In this document: one piece after another, positions 8,011 to 16,234 of the stretch
Numbering within the stretch: the stretch's first letter is position 1
Layout: every line of letters starts with the position of its first letter
Assembly (NCBI RefSeq): GCF_905120475.1
Contig: NZ_CAJHOE010000001.1
Span: 806,001 to 870,000, forward strand
From: Campylobacter suis
Lineage (GTDB): Bacteria; Campylobacterota; Campylobacteria; Campylobacterales; Campylobacteraceae
Reading direction: 5' to 3'
DNA: 64,000 nt
Notes under the pieces: model-generated
What the model saw: the letters and a program-made list of their open reading frames with translations, nothing else
The model's database searches: none
What the model was told of the DNA's origin: nothing
Program-made: the position numbers and the translations under genes

Positions 8011-8536
8011 AAGAGATACGAGCCTAGAAAAGATAGACCTTGTAAAGCTTTTGCTTTTTATACTTGCTTTTATCATTATCTGCTTTATTATGATATTTGG
8101 CTTTATCATACCAAACATCAAGGAGTACCGCAAGCTAACACAACAAAATAGCTCCGTGATGAGTGCCTACTCAAAAGTAAAGCGTATTCATGATAAAAAA
8201 AGTAAAGAGCTTGAGGGGCTAAAAGAGGGAAATGTCTTTATCATCAAGTCTTATGACACGATGTTTGACAAAACGAAATTTATCCAGTTTGCATCTAAAT
8301 TTTTTGACAATGTAAAGCTGACACCGATCCCAGATGCAAGCAGTACGCATGAGTTTTTCTTGTATGAGTTAAGCGTTGTGACCTCTATAAAAACACCGCA
8401 AAAATTTTATGACTTTCTAGAAGCCTTAAAGCAGTACGAAAGCATAATAAAGGCGGAGTTTCCTATACAAATGAAAGGCGAAGGCGAAAAAATTCTCACT
8501 ACTTTTAACATTAAAGTTTATGGTCAGAAAAAGTAA
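8003..8536 (+). CDS. PilO-like inner-membrane protein
   Basis: The 177-residue protein has one membrane helix (about residues 16-37), a coiled coil (residues 45-75), and a periplasmic domain with ferredoxin-like strand order (FLYELSVVTSIKTPQKFYDFLEALKQYESIIKAEFP in fragments). Size and topology match PilO/GspM. It is the last gene of the trio; the next gene, dnaQ, converges only 1 nt away, with no secretin (PilQ) or ATPase next to it. Partner genes must lie elsewhere in the genome. Confidence 0.65.
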   Translation: MSKRDTSLEKIDLVKLLLFILAFIIICFIMIFGFIIPNIKEYRKLTQQNSSVMSAYSKVKRIHDKKSKELEGLKEGNVFIIKSYDTMFDKTKFIQFASKFFDNVKLTPIPDASSTHEFFLYELSVVTSIKTPQKFYDFLEALKQYESIIKAEFPIQMKGEGEKILTTFNIKVYGQKK

Positions 8537-8537
8537 A

Positions 8538-9332
8538 CTAAACTAGAGATTTATCTTCATTACAAACAGTTTTTATGCGCAAATTTGGGGCCATTTTACT
8601 AAATTTTATAAGATCTTCGGTATATTTTACATTTTGTGGCAAAAGAGAAAGTGAAATTTTAAATATCTCAGCAGCAGACAAGGCGTCACTAAGCGCCCTA
8701 TGATGTTCACTTTGTATATTAAATTTATCCTTTAAAACACTAAGCCCATAACGCTCTGAAGCTATGGTACGCCTTGCTAGCTCGATCGTACAAAGCTTTC
8801 TGTTTAAAAGTGTACCAAATCCGCACTCCTTCATAGATTTTGCCACAAATCCATAATCAAAATTTACATTATGCGCCACAAAGATGGCGCTCCCCAAAAA
8901 TAGACGAAACCGCTCCATTACAGACCTAAGACTTGGCGCATCAACAAGATCAAGCGTGCTTATACCAGTTAACTCTGTGATATTTTCAGGGACTTCTGGC
9001 GCAAAGATAAAGCTTGAAAAACGAGCTGTTTCAATGCCATTTCTTAGCTTAACCGCTCCAAGCTCGATAATCTGACCATGAGTAACTCCGCCCGTACTTT
9101 CTATATCTACCACGCAAAATTCCTGCTCACATATAGGACGAAGCCTTGTTTTTAACTCTACTTTTCCTGCAAATTTTTCAACATCAAGCCCAAGCATACG
9201 CCACATATCAATATCGCTCACATCAAAGAGCTCATCAAGCTCATTAACTCGCGATGCTTTTTGTGTAAATTCTTCGTACCCTAGGTCTTTGTTTGCAAGA
9301 AGTGAGAGTAAATTTTCAAATGAGTTCTTCAA
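8538..9332 (-). CDS. dnaQ: DNA polymerase III epsilon-type 3'-5' exonuclease
   Basis: The 264-residue protein carries the three DEDDh exonuclease motifs. ExoI is VVDIEST (Asp76, Glu78), ExoII is HNVNFD (His154, Asp159), and ExoIII is HRALSDA (His211, Asp216). All catalytic acids and the general-base His are present. An N-terminal extension of about 70 residues precedes the exonuclease core. The gene follows rpe with a 4-nt ATGA overlap. It serves proofreading during replication; a separate RNase T-like role cannot be excluded. Confidence 0.9.
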   Translation of the reverse strand: MKNSFENLLSLLANKDLGYEEFTQKASRVNELDELFDVSDIDMWRMLGLDVEKFAGKVELKTRLRPICEQEFCVVDIESTGGVTHGQIIELGAVKLRNGIETARFSSFIFAPEVPENITELTGISTLDLVDAPSLRSVMERFRLFLGSAIFVAHNVNFDYGFVAKSMKECGFGTLLNRKLCTIELARRTIASERYGLSVLKDKFNIQSEHHRALSDALSAAEIFKISLSLLPQNVKYTEDLIKFSKMAPNLRIKTVCNEDKSLV

Positions 9333-9979
9333 AACTCAAGCTTTATCGCGCGGATCGCCTCCGCATAAGAATTTGATGAAAAGATATAGTTTCCAGCTAC
9401 AAGTATATCAGCGCCAGCCTCTTCAAGTTCAGGAGCATTTAGCCCATTAACCCCACCATCAACCTCTATAAGGCACTTTGCATTTTTACTATCTATCAGC
9501 GCTCTTAACTGCCTTATCTTATCTAGCACGCTAGGTATAAAACTTTGTCCGCCAAAGCCTGGATTTACGCTCATTAAAAGTACCATATCTACTTCATTTA
9601 TGATGTATTCAAGGCTTGAAACTGGAGTGTGCGGGTTTAAGACTATGCCAGGACTGACCCCATTTTTGCGTATATGATCGATTAGCCGCAAAGGGTGCTT
9701 TTCCTCTTCTATATGAAATGTTAAAAATTTAGGCTTTAACGGCAAAAAAAGATCTGCAAAAAATGTGTTATTTTGAACCATTAGATGTATATCTAGTGGC
9801 TTTGTTGCCACCTTTGCAACGGCATTTACTACAACTGGTCCAATAGTTAAATTTGGCACAAAATGCCCATCCATAACATCAATATGAACCAAATCCGCCC
9901 CAGCCTCACAAATAGCCTCTATCTCAGCACGCAAATTTCCAAAATCAGCCGACAAAATACTCGGTGCTACATACATCAT
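9329..9979 (-). CDS. rpe: Ribulose-phosphate 3-epimerase
   Basis: The 216-residue TIM-barrel enzyme interconverts ribulose-5-phosphate and xylulose-5-phosphate. Family signatures are present: APSILSADF at the N-terminus, HIDVMDGHFVPN and HLMVQN (metal-binding His/Asp), MSVNPGFGGQ, and EVDGGVN with the catalytic Asp. Full length for the family. It is coupled to dnaQ downstream and follows the STAS/CheX-like gene by 8 nt. The order rpmB/rpe/dnaQ is one I recall from C. jejuni. Confidence 0.95.
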   Translation of the reverse strand: MMYVAPSILSADFGNLRAEIEAICEAGADLVHIDVMDGHFVPNLTIGPVVVNAVAKVATKPLDIHLMVQNNTFFADLFLPLKPKFLTFHIEEEKHPLRLIDHIRKNGVSPGIVLNPHTPVSSLEYIINEVDMVLLMSVNPGFGGQSFIPSVLDKIRQLRALIDSKNAKCLIEVDGGVNGLNAPELEEAGADILVAGNYIFSSNSYAEAIRAIKLEF

Positions 9980-9987
9980 CTTCCTTT

Positions 9988-11361
9988 TTATCTACTTAAA
10001 AATATCACTCCAAGCTCATCATCTGCGCTTTTTATCGTAGAAAGCGCTCCCTTGGTTTTATCATCATAAAAGAAATTTTGTATAAAAATCCTAGGCATGC
10101 CAAGCTTAGCTTTTATACCTTTTGACATTAAAAAGTATAAAATTTTATCCGTTATTATACTAAAAATTTTTGTATAAGAGCTAACGATAGAGCTTTTTTC
10201 ACTAGAATTTTCACCAAAAAAAGCACAAATAGCCTGCATTTTTTCTAGCTTTATGCCAACCAATAATCTCATACCAAGCTCTTCATAAAATATAGCACAG
10301 CCAAAAACCATCTCGCTTTCAAAAACTGGCAAGGTCGCTATTTTGGTATTTGCCAAAGATATTTGATCTTTATAAAACGGTACAAACACATCAGCCACTA
10401 TGCCCATAACAGACGGCAAAATGTCGATAATATTTTTAGTCACACTTCTGGCCAAAAACTCGTGTGTATCGTTTTTTGAACGATATAAAACTGTATCATC
10501 ATTAAAAAAATCACCGATATTTTGATAAAGTAAAATTCCAGCCGAATACAAACTCATCACGAGCTCAGTCGACATGTTTTGCTCTTTTACACCGCAAACA
10601 CAAACTAAGCCACCGTACTGGGCGGTATTTTTCGCAAGTTTTAACATAAAATTTGCACCATGAGCATTAAGTCCTACTGACATATTTACCCAAAAAACAA
10701 AATATTCAAACCCACAAACAAGTAGCTGTTCATGATAAATGGTATCAAATTTATTAATAAATTCAGTATCTATCATACCATTTATTTTATAGATAACGAC
10801 TCCATCTTTAAAACAAACTTTAAAATCAAATTTTTGCACAGTAAGGTGTGTAGTTGAGTCTACAATATATTTTGCATCTTTGCTTCTAGCTAAAAATTCA
10901 TCTCTATCAGAAAATGAACCAAACTCATATCCAAGCTCACCAAGCCTTGAAGCAACAAATTCTCGCTGCTCGATACGCTCGTTATAAAGCAAAATTTCAC
11001 CACTTTTTACATCATAAAATTTTTGTGAATAAAAAAGTCTAGCCAAGTCTTCACTGGCAAAAAGTGAGAAATTTATAAACTTTGCACAGCTTTTTATAAA
11101 AAAATCGTGCATAATCCCATCATAATCACAAATAGCCACGCTTATATCGTGCTGCTTGGCTAAATTTTTTAACTTATCAATTATAAAAGTCATCCAGCCA
11201 GGAGAAAACAGCACAACTTCTTTTAACGAAAGCAGCATACATTTTGTATTTTTAGCAACAATAAGTGCCACATCCTCATCATCTAGCCAGTCATCATTTG
11301 TAAGATCCAAAAACCCAACAGGCCTAAGCACCACAATACCATCTGAAAATGTAAATTTCAT
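9988..11361 (-). CDS. STAS- and CheX-like signalling protein
   Basis: The 457-residue soluble protein seems to have three parts. Residues 1-100 look like a STAS domain (FSDGIVVLRPVGFLDL). Residues about 185-290 look like a second STAS domain with the typical helix after a glycine turn (GLNAHGANFMLKLAKNTAQYGGLVCVCGV in pieces). Residues about 315-457 resemble the CheX/CheC-type phosphatase fold (ILPSVMGIVADVF). The domain assignment is by pattern only. It overlaps the next gene upstream, an HDOD-like protein, by 4 nt. A chemotaxis or flagellar regulatory role is inference. Confidence 0.55.
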   Translation of the reverse strand: MKFTFSDGIVVLRPVGFLDLTNDDWLDDEDVALIVAKNTKCMLLSLKEVVLFSPGWMTFIIDKLKNLAKQHDISVAICDYDGIMHDFFIKSCAKFINFSLFASEDLARLFYSQKFYDVKSGEILLYNERIEQREFVASRLGELGYEFGSFSDRDEFLARSKDAKYIVDSTTHLTVQKFDFKVCFKDGVVIYKINGMIDTEFINKFDTIYHEQLLVCGFEYFVFWVNMSVGLNAHGANFMLKLAKNTAQYGGLVCVCGVKEQNMSTELVMSLYSAGILLYQNIGDFFNDDTVLYRSKNDTHEFLARSVTKNIIDILPSVMGIVADVFVPFYKDQISLANTKIATLPVFESEMVFGCAIFYEELGMRLLVGIKLEKMQAICAFFGENSSEKSSIVSSYTKIFSIITDKILYFLMSKGIKAKLGMPRIFIQNFFYDDKTKGALSTIKSADDELGVIFLSR

Positions 11362-12092
11362 TGTAGTGCCCTTTTAAAAAGTGCCGCATCTTGTAAGCTA
11401 GGTTTTTTGCTAAAGCTTAAAATTTTAGTTAAGTTTGAATTTGCATACTCTGGCCTACCAAACCTATAAAGAAGCAACATCTTTAAATACTGTAAGATTT
11501 CACTATTTTTTTTAGTATCAAAACCAGCTAGAGTGCAAATAACTTCAAAAATGTCAATATCGTATAAATTTTTAAATGCATCATAGTAGCTCATATCAGA
11601 AAGTGCCAGTATCTGACCAAGCCTTTCTGCCTCTTTTTCAAAGGCATGCTCAAGCATAAAAACTACTATAAATGTATAGCAAACAAGATTTAAATTTATC
11701 TGGTCATATTTGCCTAAAAATTTAAGAATTTTTTTCCACTCCACAAGAAGTTTTGCATTTGTTTCAACAAGTTTTATCGCGCTAAGGGTTACTATCTTTC
11801 TATTTTTAGGTATCTTTAATAACACACAATAAAGCACAACAATGGCACTCATTATCTGCTTATCCATACTCTTCATAAGTGCTGCTGGATTGCCATTTTG
11901 TACCGCAATATCACCAAAATCAGCCGAGCGAAGAACAGCCAAGAAAAAGGCGGCGAAATTTTTATCTTTGGTTACAAAATCTGCAAAACCGTCTAAATTC
12001 TCCTGATTTAAAGTGCTACTATATTTATTTATATTATCAGAAATTTTAGATAATTCTGCGATTATTTGCTCTATATCTTTTTTATCCAACAT
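11358..12092 (-). CDS. HDOD-like helical protein
   Basis: This all-helical 244-residue protein has no signal peptide. Residues about 40-100 (AAFFLAVLRSADFGD, then SMDKQIMSAIVVLYCVLLKIPK) recall the HDOD domain pattern, in which an early helix reads LxxxILRxxNSxxFG and a later one carries the AIxxLG region. HDOD proteins act in bacterial signalling without catalysis. The match is weak. It is the first gene of the run that continues with the STAS/CheX-like gene, rpe and dnaQ, and is divergent from rpmB. Confidence 0.5.
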   Translation of the reverse strand: MLDKKDIEQIIAELSKISDNINKYSSTLNQENLDGFADFVTKDKNFAAFFLAVLRSADFGDIAVQNGNPAALMKSMDKQIMSAIVVLYCVLLKIPKNRKIVTLSAIKLVETNAKLLVEWKKILKFLGKYDQINLNLVCYTFIVVFMLEHAFEKEAERLGQILALSDMSYYDAFKNLYDIDIFEVICTLAGFDTKKNSEILQYLKMLLLYRFGRPEYANSNLTKILSFSKKPSLQDAALFKRALQ

Positions 12093-12201
12093 ACTCGCTC
12101 AAACTTTATTTGATAATTTATGCCGCATTGTATCTTTTATTTGATAAAAAATCAACTATATAAATTTTATATATTTAAGCGTTTTTTTTGGTTTATTTCG
12201 C

Positions 12202-12207
12202 TATCAT
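12202..12207 (+). promoter_or_regulatory. Candidate -10 box for rpmB
   Basis: TATCAT lies 31 nt before the rpmB ATG and is preceded by a long T run (12182-12189) typical of Campylobacter sigma-70 promoters. An AAGGAAG ribosome site follows at about 12229-12235. Confidence 0.45.
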
Positions 12208-12238
12208 CAGCCAAAAATTTTGTTTTTAAGGAAGATAT

Positions 12239-12430
12239 ATGTCAAGAAGATGTGATATAACAGGCAAAGGCGTTATGGTAGGCAACAATGTAAGCCATGC
12301 CAACAACAAAACTAAAAGAAGATTTTTGCCAAATCTTAGAACTATCCGTGTAACATTAGAAGATGGTAGTACAATGAGAGTGAAAGTAGTCGCTTCAACT
12401 CTAAGAACAATGAAAAAACAGTCAAAATAA
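12239..12430 (+). CDS. rpmB: 50S ribosomal protein L28
   Basis: The 63-residue basic protein begins [10 protein letters not shown] and contains [18 protein letters not shown], the L28 signature. It is full length for the family. A good AAGGAAG ribosome site precedes the ATG. The next gene, a potassium channel, follows after 19 nt. The rpmB-channel order is also what I recall for Helicobacter pylori. Confidence 0.95.
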   Translation: MSRRCDITGKGVMVGNNVSHANNKTKRRFLPNLRTIRVTLEDGSTMRVKVVASTLRTMKKQSK

Positions 12431-12449
12431 GGCATAAAAAGAGGAATTT

Positions 12450-13586
12450 ATGGCTTTTTTAACAAGGCTAAAAAAATTCCTCCAATGGCAAAGCACAAGC
12501 AAGCCAGAAATAAATCTCAACACAGAACTCTACGAACAGCTAAGACCATTTAGATTACCGCTTATTTCAGTTGTTTTAATGATGCTCTTTGGCACATTAG
12601 GCTACATCTTTACAAGCAACTTTACGCTTATGGATGCCGTCTATCAAGCCGGGATGACATTTACAACCGTCGGTTTTACCGAAGTTTCAGAGATAACGAC
12701 GGCTGGTAGAATTTTTACTATCGTATTTATCTTACTAGGATTTTTAACATTTACCTTCTCTATAGGTATCTTGGTAGAAGTCTTAAAAAAGGGCGCACTT
12801 ATTAGCGTCTTAAAGGAAAGACACATGCTTTATAAGATTGCAAGATTAAAAAACCACTTCGTTATTTGTTATCACAATCTCTATACGATCGAGCTTAGTC
12901 AGCAATTTCGTGAAAATCACATACCCTTTGTAGTTATTGACGACAGAGATGATATAGCTGAACTAGCTGAAAAACACCGCTATCCATACTTTATCAAAGC
13001 TGAGCCGCATACTCAAACAGCCTTTTTAAAAGCTCATCTTTCAAGTGCAAAAGGGCTAATAACTTTAAGCTCAAATATCGCTGATAATATCGCCCTAATA
13101 GCTTCGGTTAGGCTATACGAAAAAGAGCTTAAAAGGGATAAATATAAGCCATATTTTGTGATGTCAAACTCTGACAATGAAAGCGATACTGAGCGACTGA
13201 AAAAGCTTGGTGCAAATAGTGTTGTAAGTCCATCAAAGCTTGTTGCGCAACGCCTTAGCGCTATCAGCGTGCGTCCAGATATGGAAAATTTGCTCGAGCA
13301 ATTTTTATACAAAAAAGACTCGCCTATCGACATAGAGGAAATTTTAGTTCCAGAATACTCTTGGGTAAGGTTTAAGAGGCTAAAAGAGACAAGACTTCGG
13401 GAGATAACAAATGCTGATGTCGTAGGCATTTCAGACGCAAATGGCAAATTTACAGCTATGCCAAACGGTGAAACACTCATAGGTACAGGAACAAGACTTT
13501 TGGTTATAGGAACAGCCGCTGGCATACGCCTAACAAAAAGAGTTATAAAAAGTAAATACAAACCAGACGAAGCAAAATATGTCTGA
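12450..13586 (+). CDS. Two-TM potassium channel with RCK domain
   Basis: The 378-residue protein has two membrane helices (about 36-56 and 88-110) around a pore helix and filter reading TTVGFTE (residues 72-78), then a TrkA-N/RCK regulatory domain (136-260) and a TrkA-C-like end. The filter has Phe where most K+ channels have Tyr-Gly. The RCK Rossmann turn reads VICYHNLYTIELS and lacks the GxGxxG nucleotide motif, so NAD or ATP gating is unlikely in its usual form. It probably gives K+ uptake for growth at low potassium, as inferred from the similar Helicobacter channel next to rpmB. Confidence 0.85.
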   Translation: MAFLTRLKKFLQWQSTSKPEINLNTELYEQLRPFRLPLISVVLMMLFGTLGYIFTSNFTLMDAVYQAGMTFTTVGFTEVSEITTAGRIFTIVFILLGFLTFTFSIGILVEVLKKGALISVLKERHMLYKIARLKNHFVICYHNLYTIELSQQFRENHIPFVVIDDRDDIAELAEKHRYPYFIKAEPHTQTAFLKAHLSSAKGLITLSSNIADNIALIASVRLYEKELKRDKYKPYFVMSNSDNESDTERLKKLGANSVVSPSKLVAQRLSAISVRPDMENLLEQFLYKKDSPIDIEEILVPEYSWVRFKRLKETRLREITNADVVGISDANGKFTAMPNGETLIGTGTRLLVIGTAAGIRLTKRVIKSKYKPDEAKYV

Positions 13587-13625
13587 TACTAAAAAACCTT
13601 GATAAAGCAATATTTATCAAAATTC

Positions 13626-13656
13626 AAAAAGGTCTGCTTAAAAAGAGACCTTTTTT
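13626..13656 (+). terminator. Rho-independent terminator after the rpmB-channel operon
   Basis: Arms 13626-13635 (AAAAAGGTCT) and 13646-13655 pair over 10 bp around a 10-nt loop, with a T run to 13656. It lies 40 nt after the channel stop. The reverse strand also ends in a T run, so it can serve the small minus-strand gene as well. Confidence 0.8.
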
Positions 13657-13718
13657 AGTATCGCAAAAACCACGACACAAACTATAAAAATTCCAACAAG
13701 TAAGACATAATCGCTCAT
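13638..13718 (-). CDS. Putative 26-residue single-helix membrane microprotein
   Basis: ATG at 13718 opens a 26-codon frame ending at TAA 13640-13638. The peptide starts MSDYVLL, has a continuous hydrophobic span of about 18 residues with small and branched side chains, and ends with the basic tail LKKVSF, giving an N-out/C-in or dual topology. A GAGG ribosome site lies at the right distance upstream and a TAAAAT-like -10 further up. The end of the frame overlaps the terminator hairpin, so the whole unit is self-contained. It may be a regulatory membrane peptide; coding status is not proven. Confidence 0.4.
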   Translation of the reverse strand: MSDYVLLVGIFIVCVVVFAILKKVSF

Positions 13719-13833
13719 AAAAACCTCATTTTTTATTAAAACTATGCTATTTTATCCAAATTTATCATTTTTTGCAAAATTTTCTTATATTTTTAGTGCT
13801 TTTTAGATAAAATGAAAATAAAAAGGATAAAAT

Positions 13834-15915
13834 ATGGCTCAACGCCTATTTATAAACAGGGAACTTAGCTGGCTTCGCTTTAACAGCAGAGTTTTGGCTC
13901 AATGTGAGAAAAATTTACCCCTTTTAGAAAGGCTAAAATTCCTAGCGATCTACTCGACAAACCTTGATGAGTTTTATATGATTCGTATTGCTGGGTTAAA
14001 ACAGCTTTTTGCCGCTGGTATCACTGCAAGTGGTAGCGATGAGCTAAGCCCACTAGAGCAACTTAGAGAAATTCGGCGCTACTTGCATGAAGAGCAGCTA
14101 AAGGTCGAGCAAATTTATAAACAAACAAAGACCGAACTTGAACATTCTGGACTTTTTATAAAAGATTATAACGAAGTTACAGATACGCTAAAATCAAAAT
14201 GCGATGAGTATTTTTTCTCAAATGTCTTACCAGTCATTGTCCCCATAGCAGTTGATGCCACCCATCCGTTTCCGCACCTAAACAACCTGAGCTTTTCACT
14301 TGCGGTAAAATTAGCCGATAATACACATCCAGAAATTTTAAAATATGGAATGATACGAATTTCGCGTGCCTTGCCTCGGTTTTTTCAAGCTAGTGAAAAT
14401 GTCTATGTTCCAATTCACACGATAGTAGAGCGTCATGCGGAAGAAATTTTCCCAGGCTACAAATTACTAAGCTCGTGTGCTTTTAGGATAACAAGAAATG
14501 CTGACATCGTCATCGAAGAAGAGGAAGCAGATGATTTTATGATGATGCTAGAACAGGGCTTAAAACTACGAAGAAAAGGGGCTTTTGTGCGTATGCAAAT
14601 CGCTCAAAATGCAGATGAGGATATACTTGAGTTTTTAAACTCACACATGAAAATTTTCCATAAAGATATCTACTTTTCAAATATCCCACTAACCCTAAAC
14701 GCCCTTTGGCAAATAGCCTCAAACAAGGATTTTAGCCATCTTAACCTACCTCCTTATGTACCAAAAACTCTTCCGCCATTTGGCGAAAATATCAGTATGT
14801 TTGATGCGATAGACAAAGAAGACGCCCTGCTTTTACACCCATATGAAAGCTTTGATCCTGTGGTAAAATTTATCAAAGAAGCCAGCAAAGATCCAAAGGT
14901 CATCTCTATACGCATGACACTTTATAGGGTTGATAAAAACTCACCCATCATACAAAGCCTAATAGATGCAGCAAGTGATGGCAAACAAGTAACAGTAATG
15001 GTTGAGCTTAAAGCACGCTTTGATGAAGAGAACAACTTGCACTGGGCAAAGGCACTTGAGGAAGCTGGAGCGCATGTGATTTATGGCATAACTGGCTTTA
15101 AAGTGCACGCAAAAGTAAGCCAAGTTATACGCCAAGCTGGAGACAAACTAAGGTTTTATATGCACATTGGCACTGGCAACTACAACAGTAGTTCGGCAAA
15201 AATTTATACCGATGCTAGCTTGTTTACAAGCAGTGAGGAATTTGCTAACGATACGACAACTTTTTTTCATATCCTCTCAGGATACAACAAAAACCGTCGC
15301 CTACAAACTATGAGCATGTCTCCGCTTCAAATAAAAGAGCGTATCATAGAAAAAATTCGCACCGAAGCCTCAAAAGGCAAAGATGGTAGGATAATCGCAA
15401 AAATGAACGCTTTAGTAGATTCAGACCTTATAACAGAGCTAAGCATAGCTTCAAATGCTGGTGTTCAGATAGATCTTCTTGTGCGTGGGATTTGCTGCCT
15501 TAGACCTGGCGTAACTGGAAAAAGCGAAAATATCAAAGTCCGCTCGATAGTAGGCAAATACTTAGAACACTCTCGTATATTTTATTTCAAACATGCAGAG
15601 CCAAAAATTTATATATCAAGCGCCGACTGGATGCCAAGAAACCTGGAGCGCCGACTAGAACTTATGAGTCCCATACTTGATAAACGCTTACAAGAACGGC
15701 TTTTAGAGTTTTTGGAGCTTCAGTTAAGTGATAACGAGCTTGCCTTTGAACTAAATGAAAGTGGTGAATATATAAAGGTAAAAAGTGATGGAAAAAGTAT
15801 AAATAACCATGAAATTTTAGAAAACTATATGGGAAAAATTTACAAATCACTCAAAAAAGATACCGACAAAGCCAAAGTCGATCTAGTTGCTACAAATTTC
15901 TTAAAAGAGAGTTAA
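13834..15915 (+). CDS. ppk: Polyphosphate kinase 1
   Basis: The 693-residue enzyme makes polyphosphate from ATP reversibly. It begins with the Ppk1 N-terminal signature ([18 protein letters not shown]) and carries the head-domain motif [10 protein letters not shown]. The autophosphorylated His is about residue 425 in the HKD-like motif GFKVHAK, and a second catalytic His lies in LEHSRIFYF. Length is normal for the family. In Campylobacter, Ppk1 supports stress survival and virulence traits. The gene stands alone with its own AAAAGGA ribosome site. Confidence 0.97.
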   Translation: MAQRLFINRELSWLRFNSRVLAQCEKNLPLLERLKFLAIYSTNLDEFYMIRIAGLKQLFAAGITASGSDELSPLEQLREIRRYLHEEQLKVEQIYKQTKTELEHSGLFIKDYNEVTDTLKSKCDEYFFSNVLPVIVPIAVDATHPFPHLNNLSFSLAVKLADNTHPEILKYGMIRISRALPRFFQASENVYVPIHTIVERHAEEIFPGYKLLSSCAFRITRNADIVIEEEEADDFMMMLEQGLKLRRKGAFVRMQIAQNADEDILEFLNSHMKIFHKDIYFSNIPLTLNALWQIASNKDFSHLNLPPYVPKTLPPFGENISMFDAIDKEDALLLHPYESFDPVVKFIKEASKDPKVISIRMTLYRVDKNSPIIQSLIDAASDGKQVTVMVELKARFDEENNLHWAKALEEAGAHVIYGITGFKVHAKVSQVIRQAGDKLRFYMHIGTGNYNSSSAKIYTDASLFTSSEEFANDTTTFFHILSGYNKNRRLQTMSMSPLQIKERIIEKIRTEASKGKDGRIIAKMNALVDSDLITELSIASNAGVQIDLLVRGICCLRPGVTGKSENIKVRSIVGKYLEHSRIFYFKHAEPKIYISSADWMPRNLERRLELMSPILDKRLQERLLEFLELQLSDNELAFELNESGEYIKVKSDGKSINNHEILENYMGKIYKSLKKDTDKAKVDLVATNFLKES

Positions 15916-15938
15916 AACTGGCGGGAGTTTCCCGTCAG
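15914..15938 (-). terminator. Hairpin terminator for the DUF2249-NnrS-DUF59 block
   Basis: Positions 15918-15926 and 15930-15938 form a 9-bp stem with one G-T pair and a 3-nt loop. On the minus strand it is followed by TTTTAA. It lies between the convergent ppk and DUF59 genes. The plus direction lacks a T run, so it best ends the minus-strand transcript. Confidence 0.55.
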
Positions 15939-15943
15939 CCACA

Positions 15944-16234
15944 TCACGCTCCAAGTGCTTTTCTAACAGCCTCGTTCGCCATCATGATGTTCCATTCTGG
16001 CTCCCAAACAAGATCTATATCACACTCATTTATACCATCAACTCTAAGCACAGCGTCATTTACCCAGCTAAGGATAAGCTCATGAAGTGGACAAGCACGA
16101 GTAGAAAGTGTCATCGTCACCTTACCTTTATCGCCACTCACTTCAACATCATATATAAGCCCCAAAGACACTATATCAAAGCCAACCTCAGGATCAACTA
16201 TCGTACTTAGTTCTGCGTAGATTTTATCTCTCAT
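15944..16234 (-). CDS. MIP18/DUF59 family Fe-S assembly-type protein
   Basis: The protein (about 96 residues) has the DUF59 core: DPEVGFDIVSLGLIYDV, then TMTLSTRACPLHE with the conserved Cys of the TxxCP motif, and a final VWEPEW. This family (SufT, PaaD, MIP18) helps Fe-S cluster maturation. A TTG start at 16246 is possible. The ATG at 16234 is preferred because GGAG lies six bases before it. It overlaps the end of the NnrS-like gene by 11 nt. Context suggests service to a metalloenzyme or NO-related function. Confidence 0.8.
   Translation of the reverse strand: MRDKIYAELSTIVDPEVGFDIVSLGLIYDVEVSGDKGKVTMTLSTRACPLHELILSWVNDAVLRVDGINECDIDLVWEPEWNIMMANEAVRKALGA

Noticed and set aside
13034-13561. 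175-residue minus-strand frame inside the K+ channel gene
   Set aside because: Fully antisense to a gene with clear domain structure; Ser/Leu-rich shadow.
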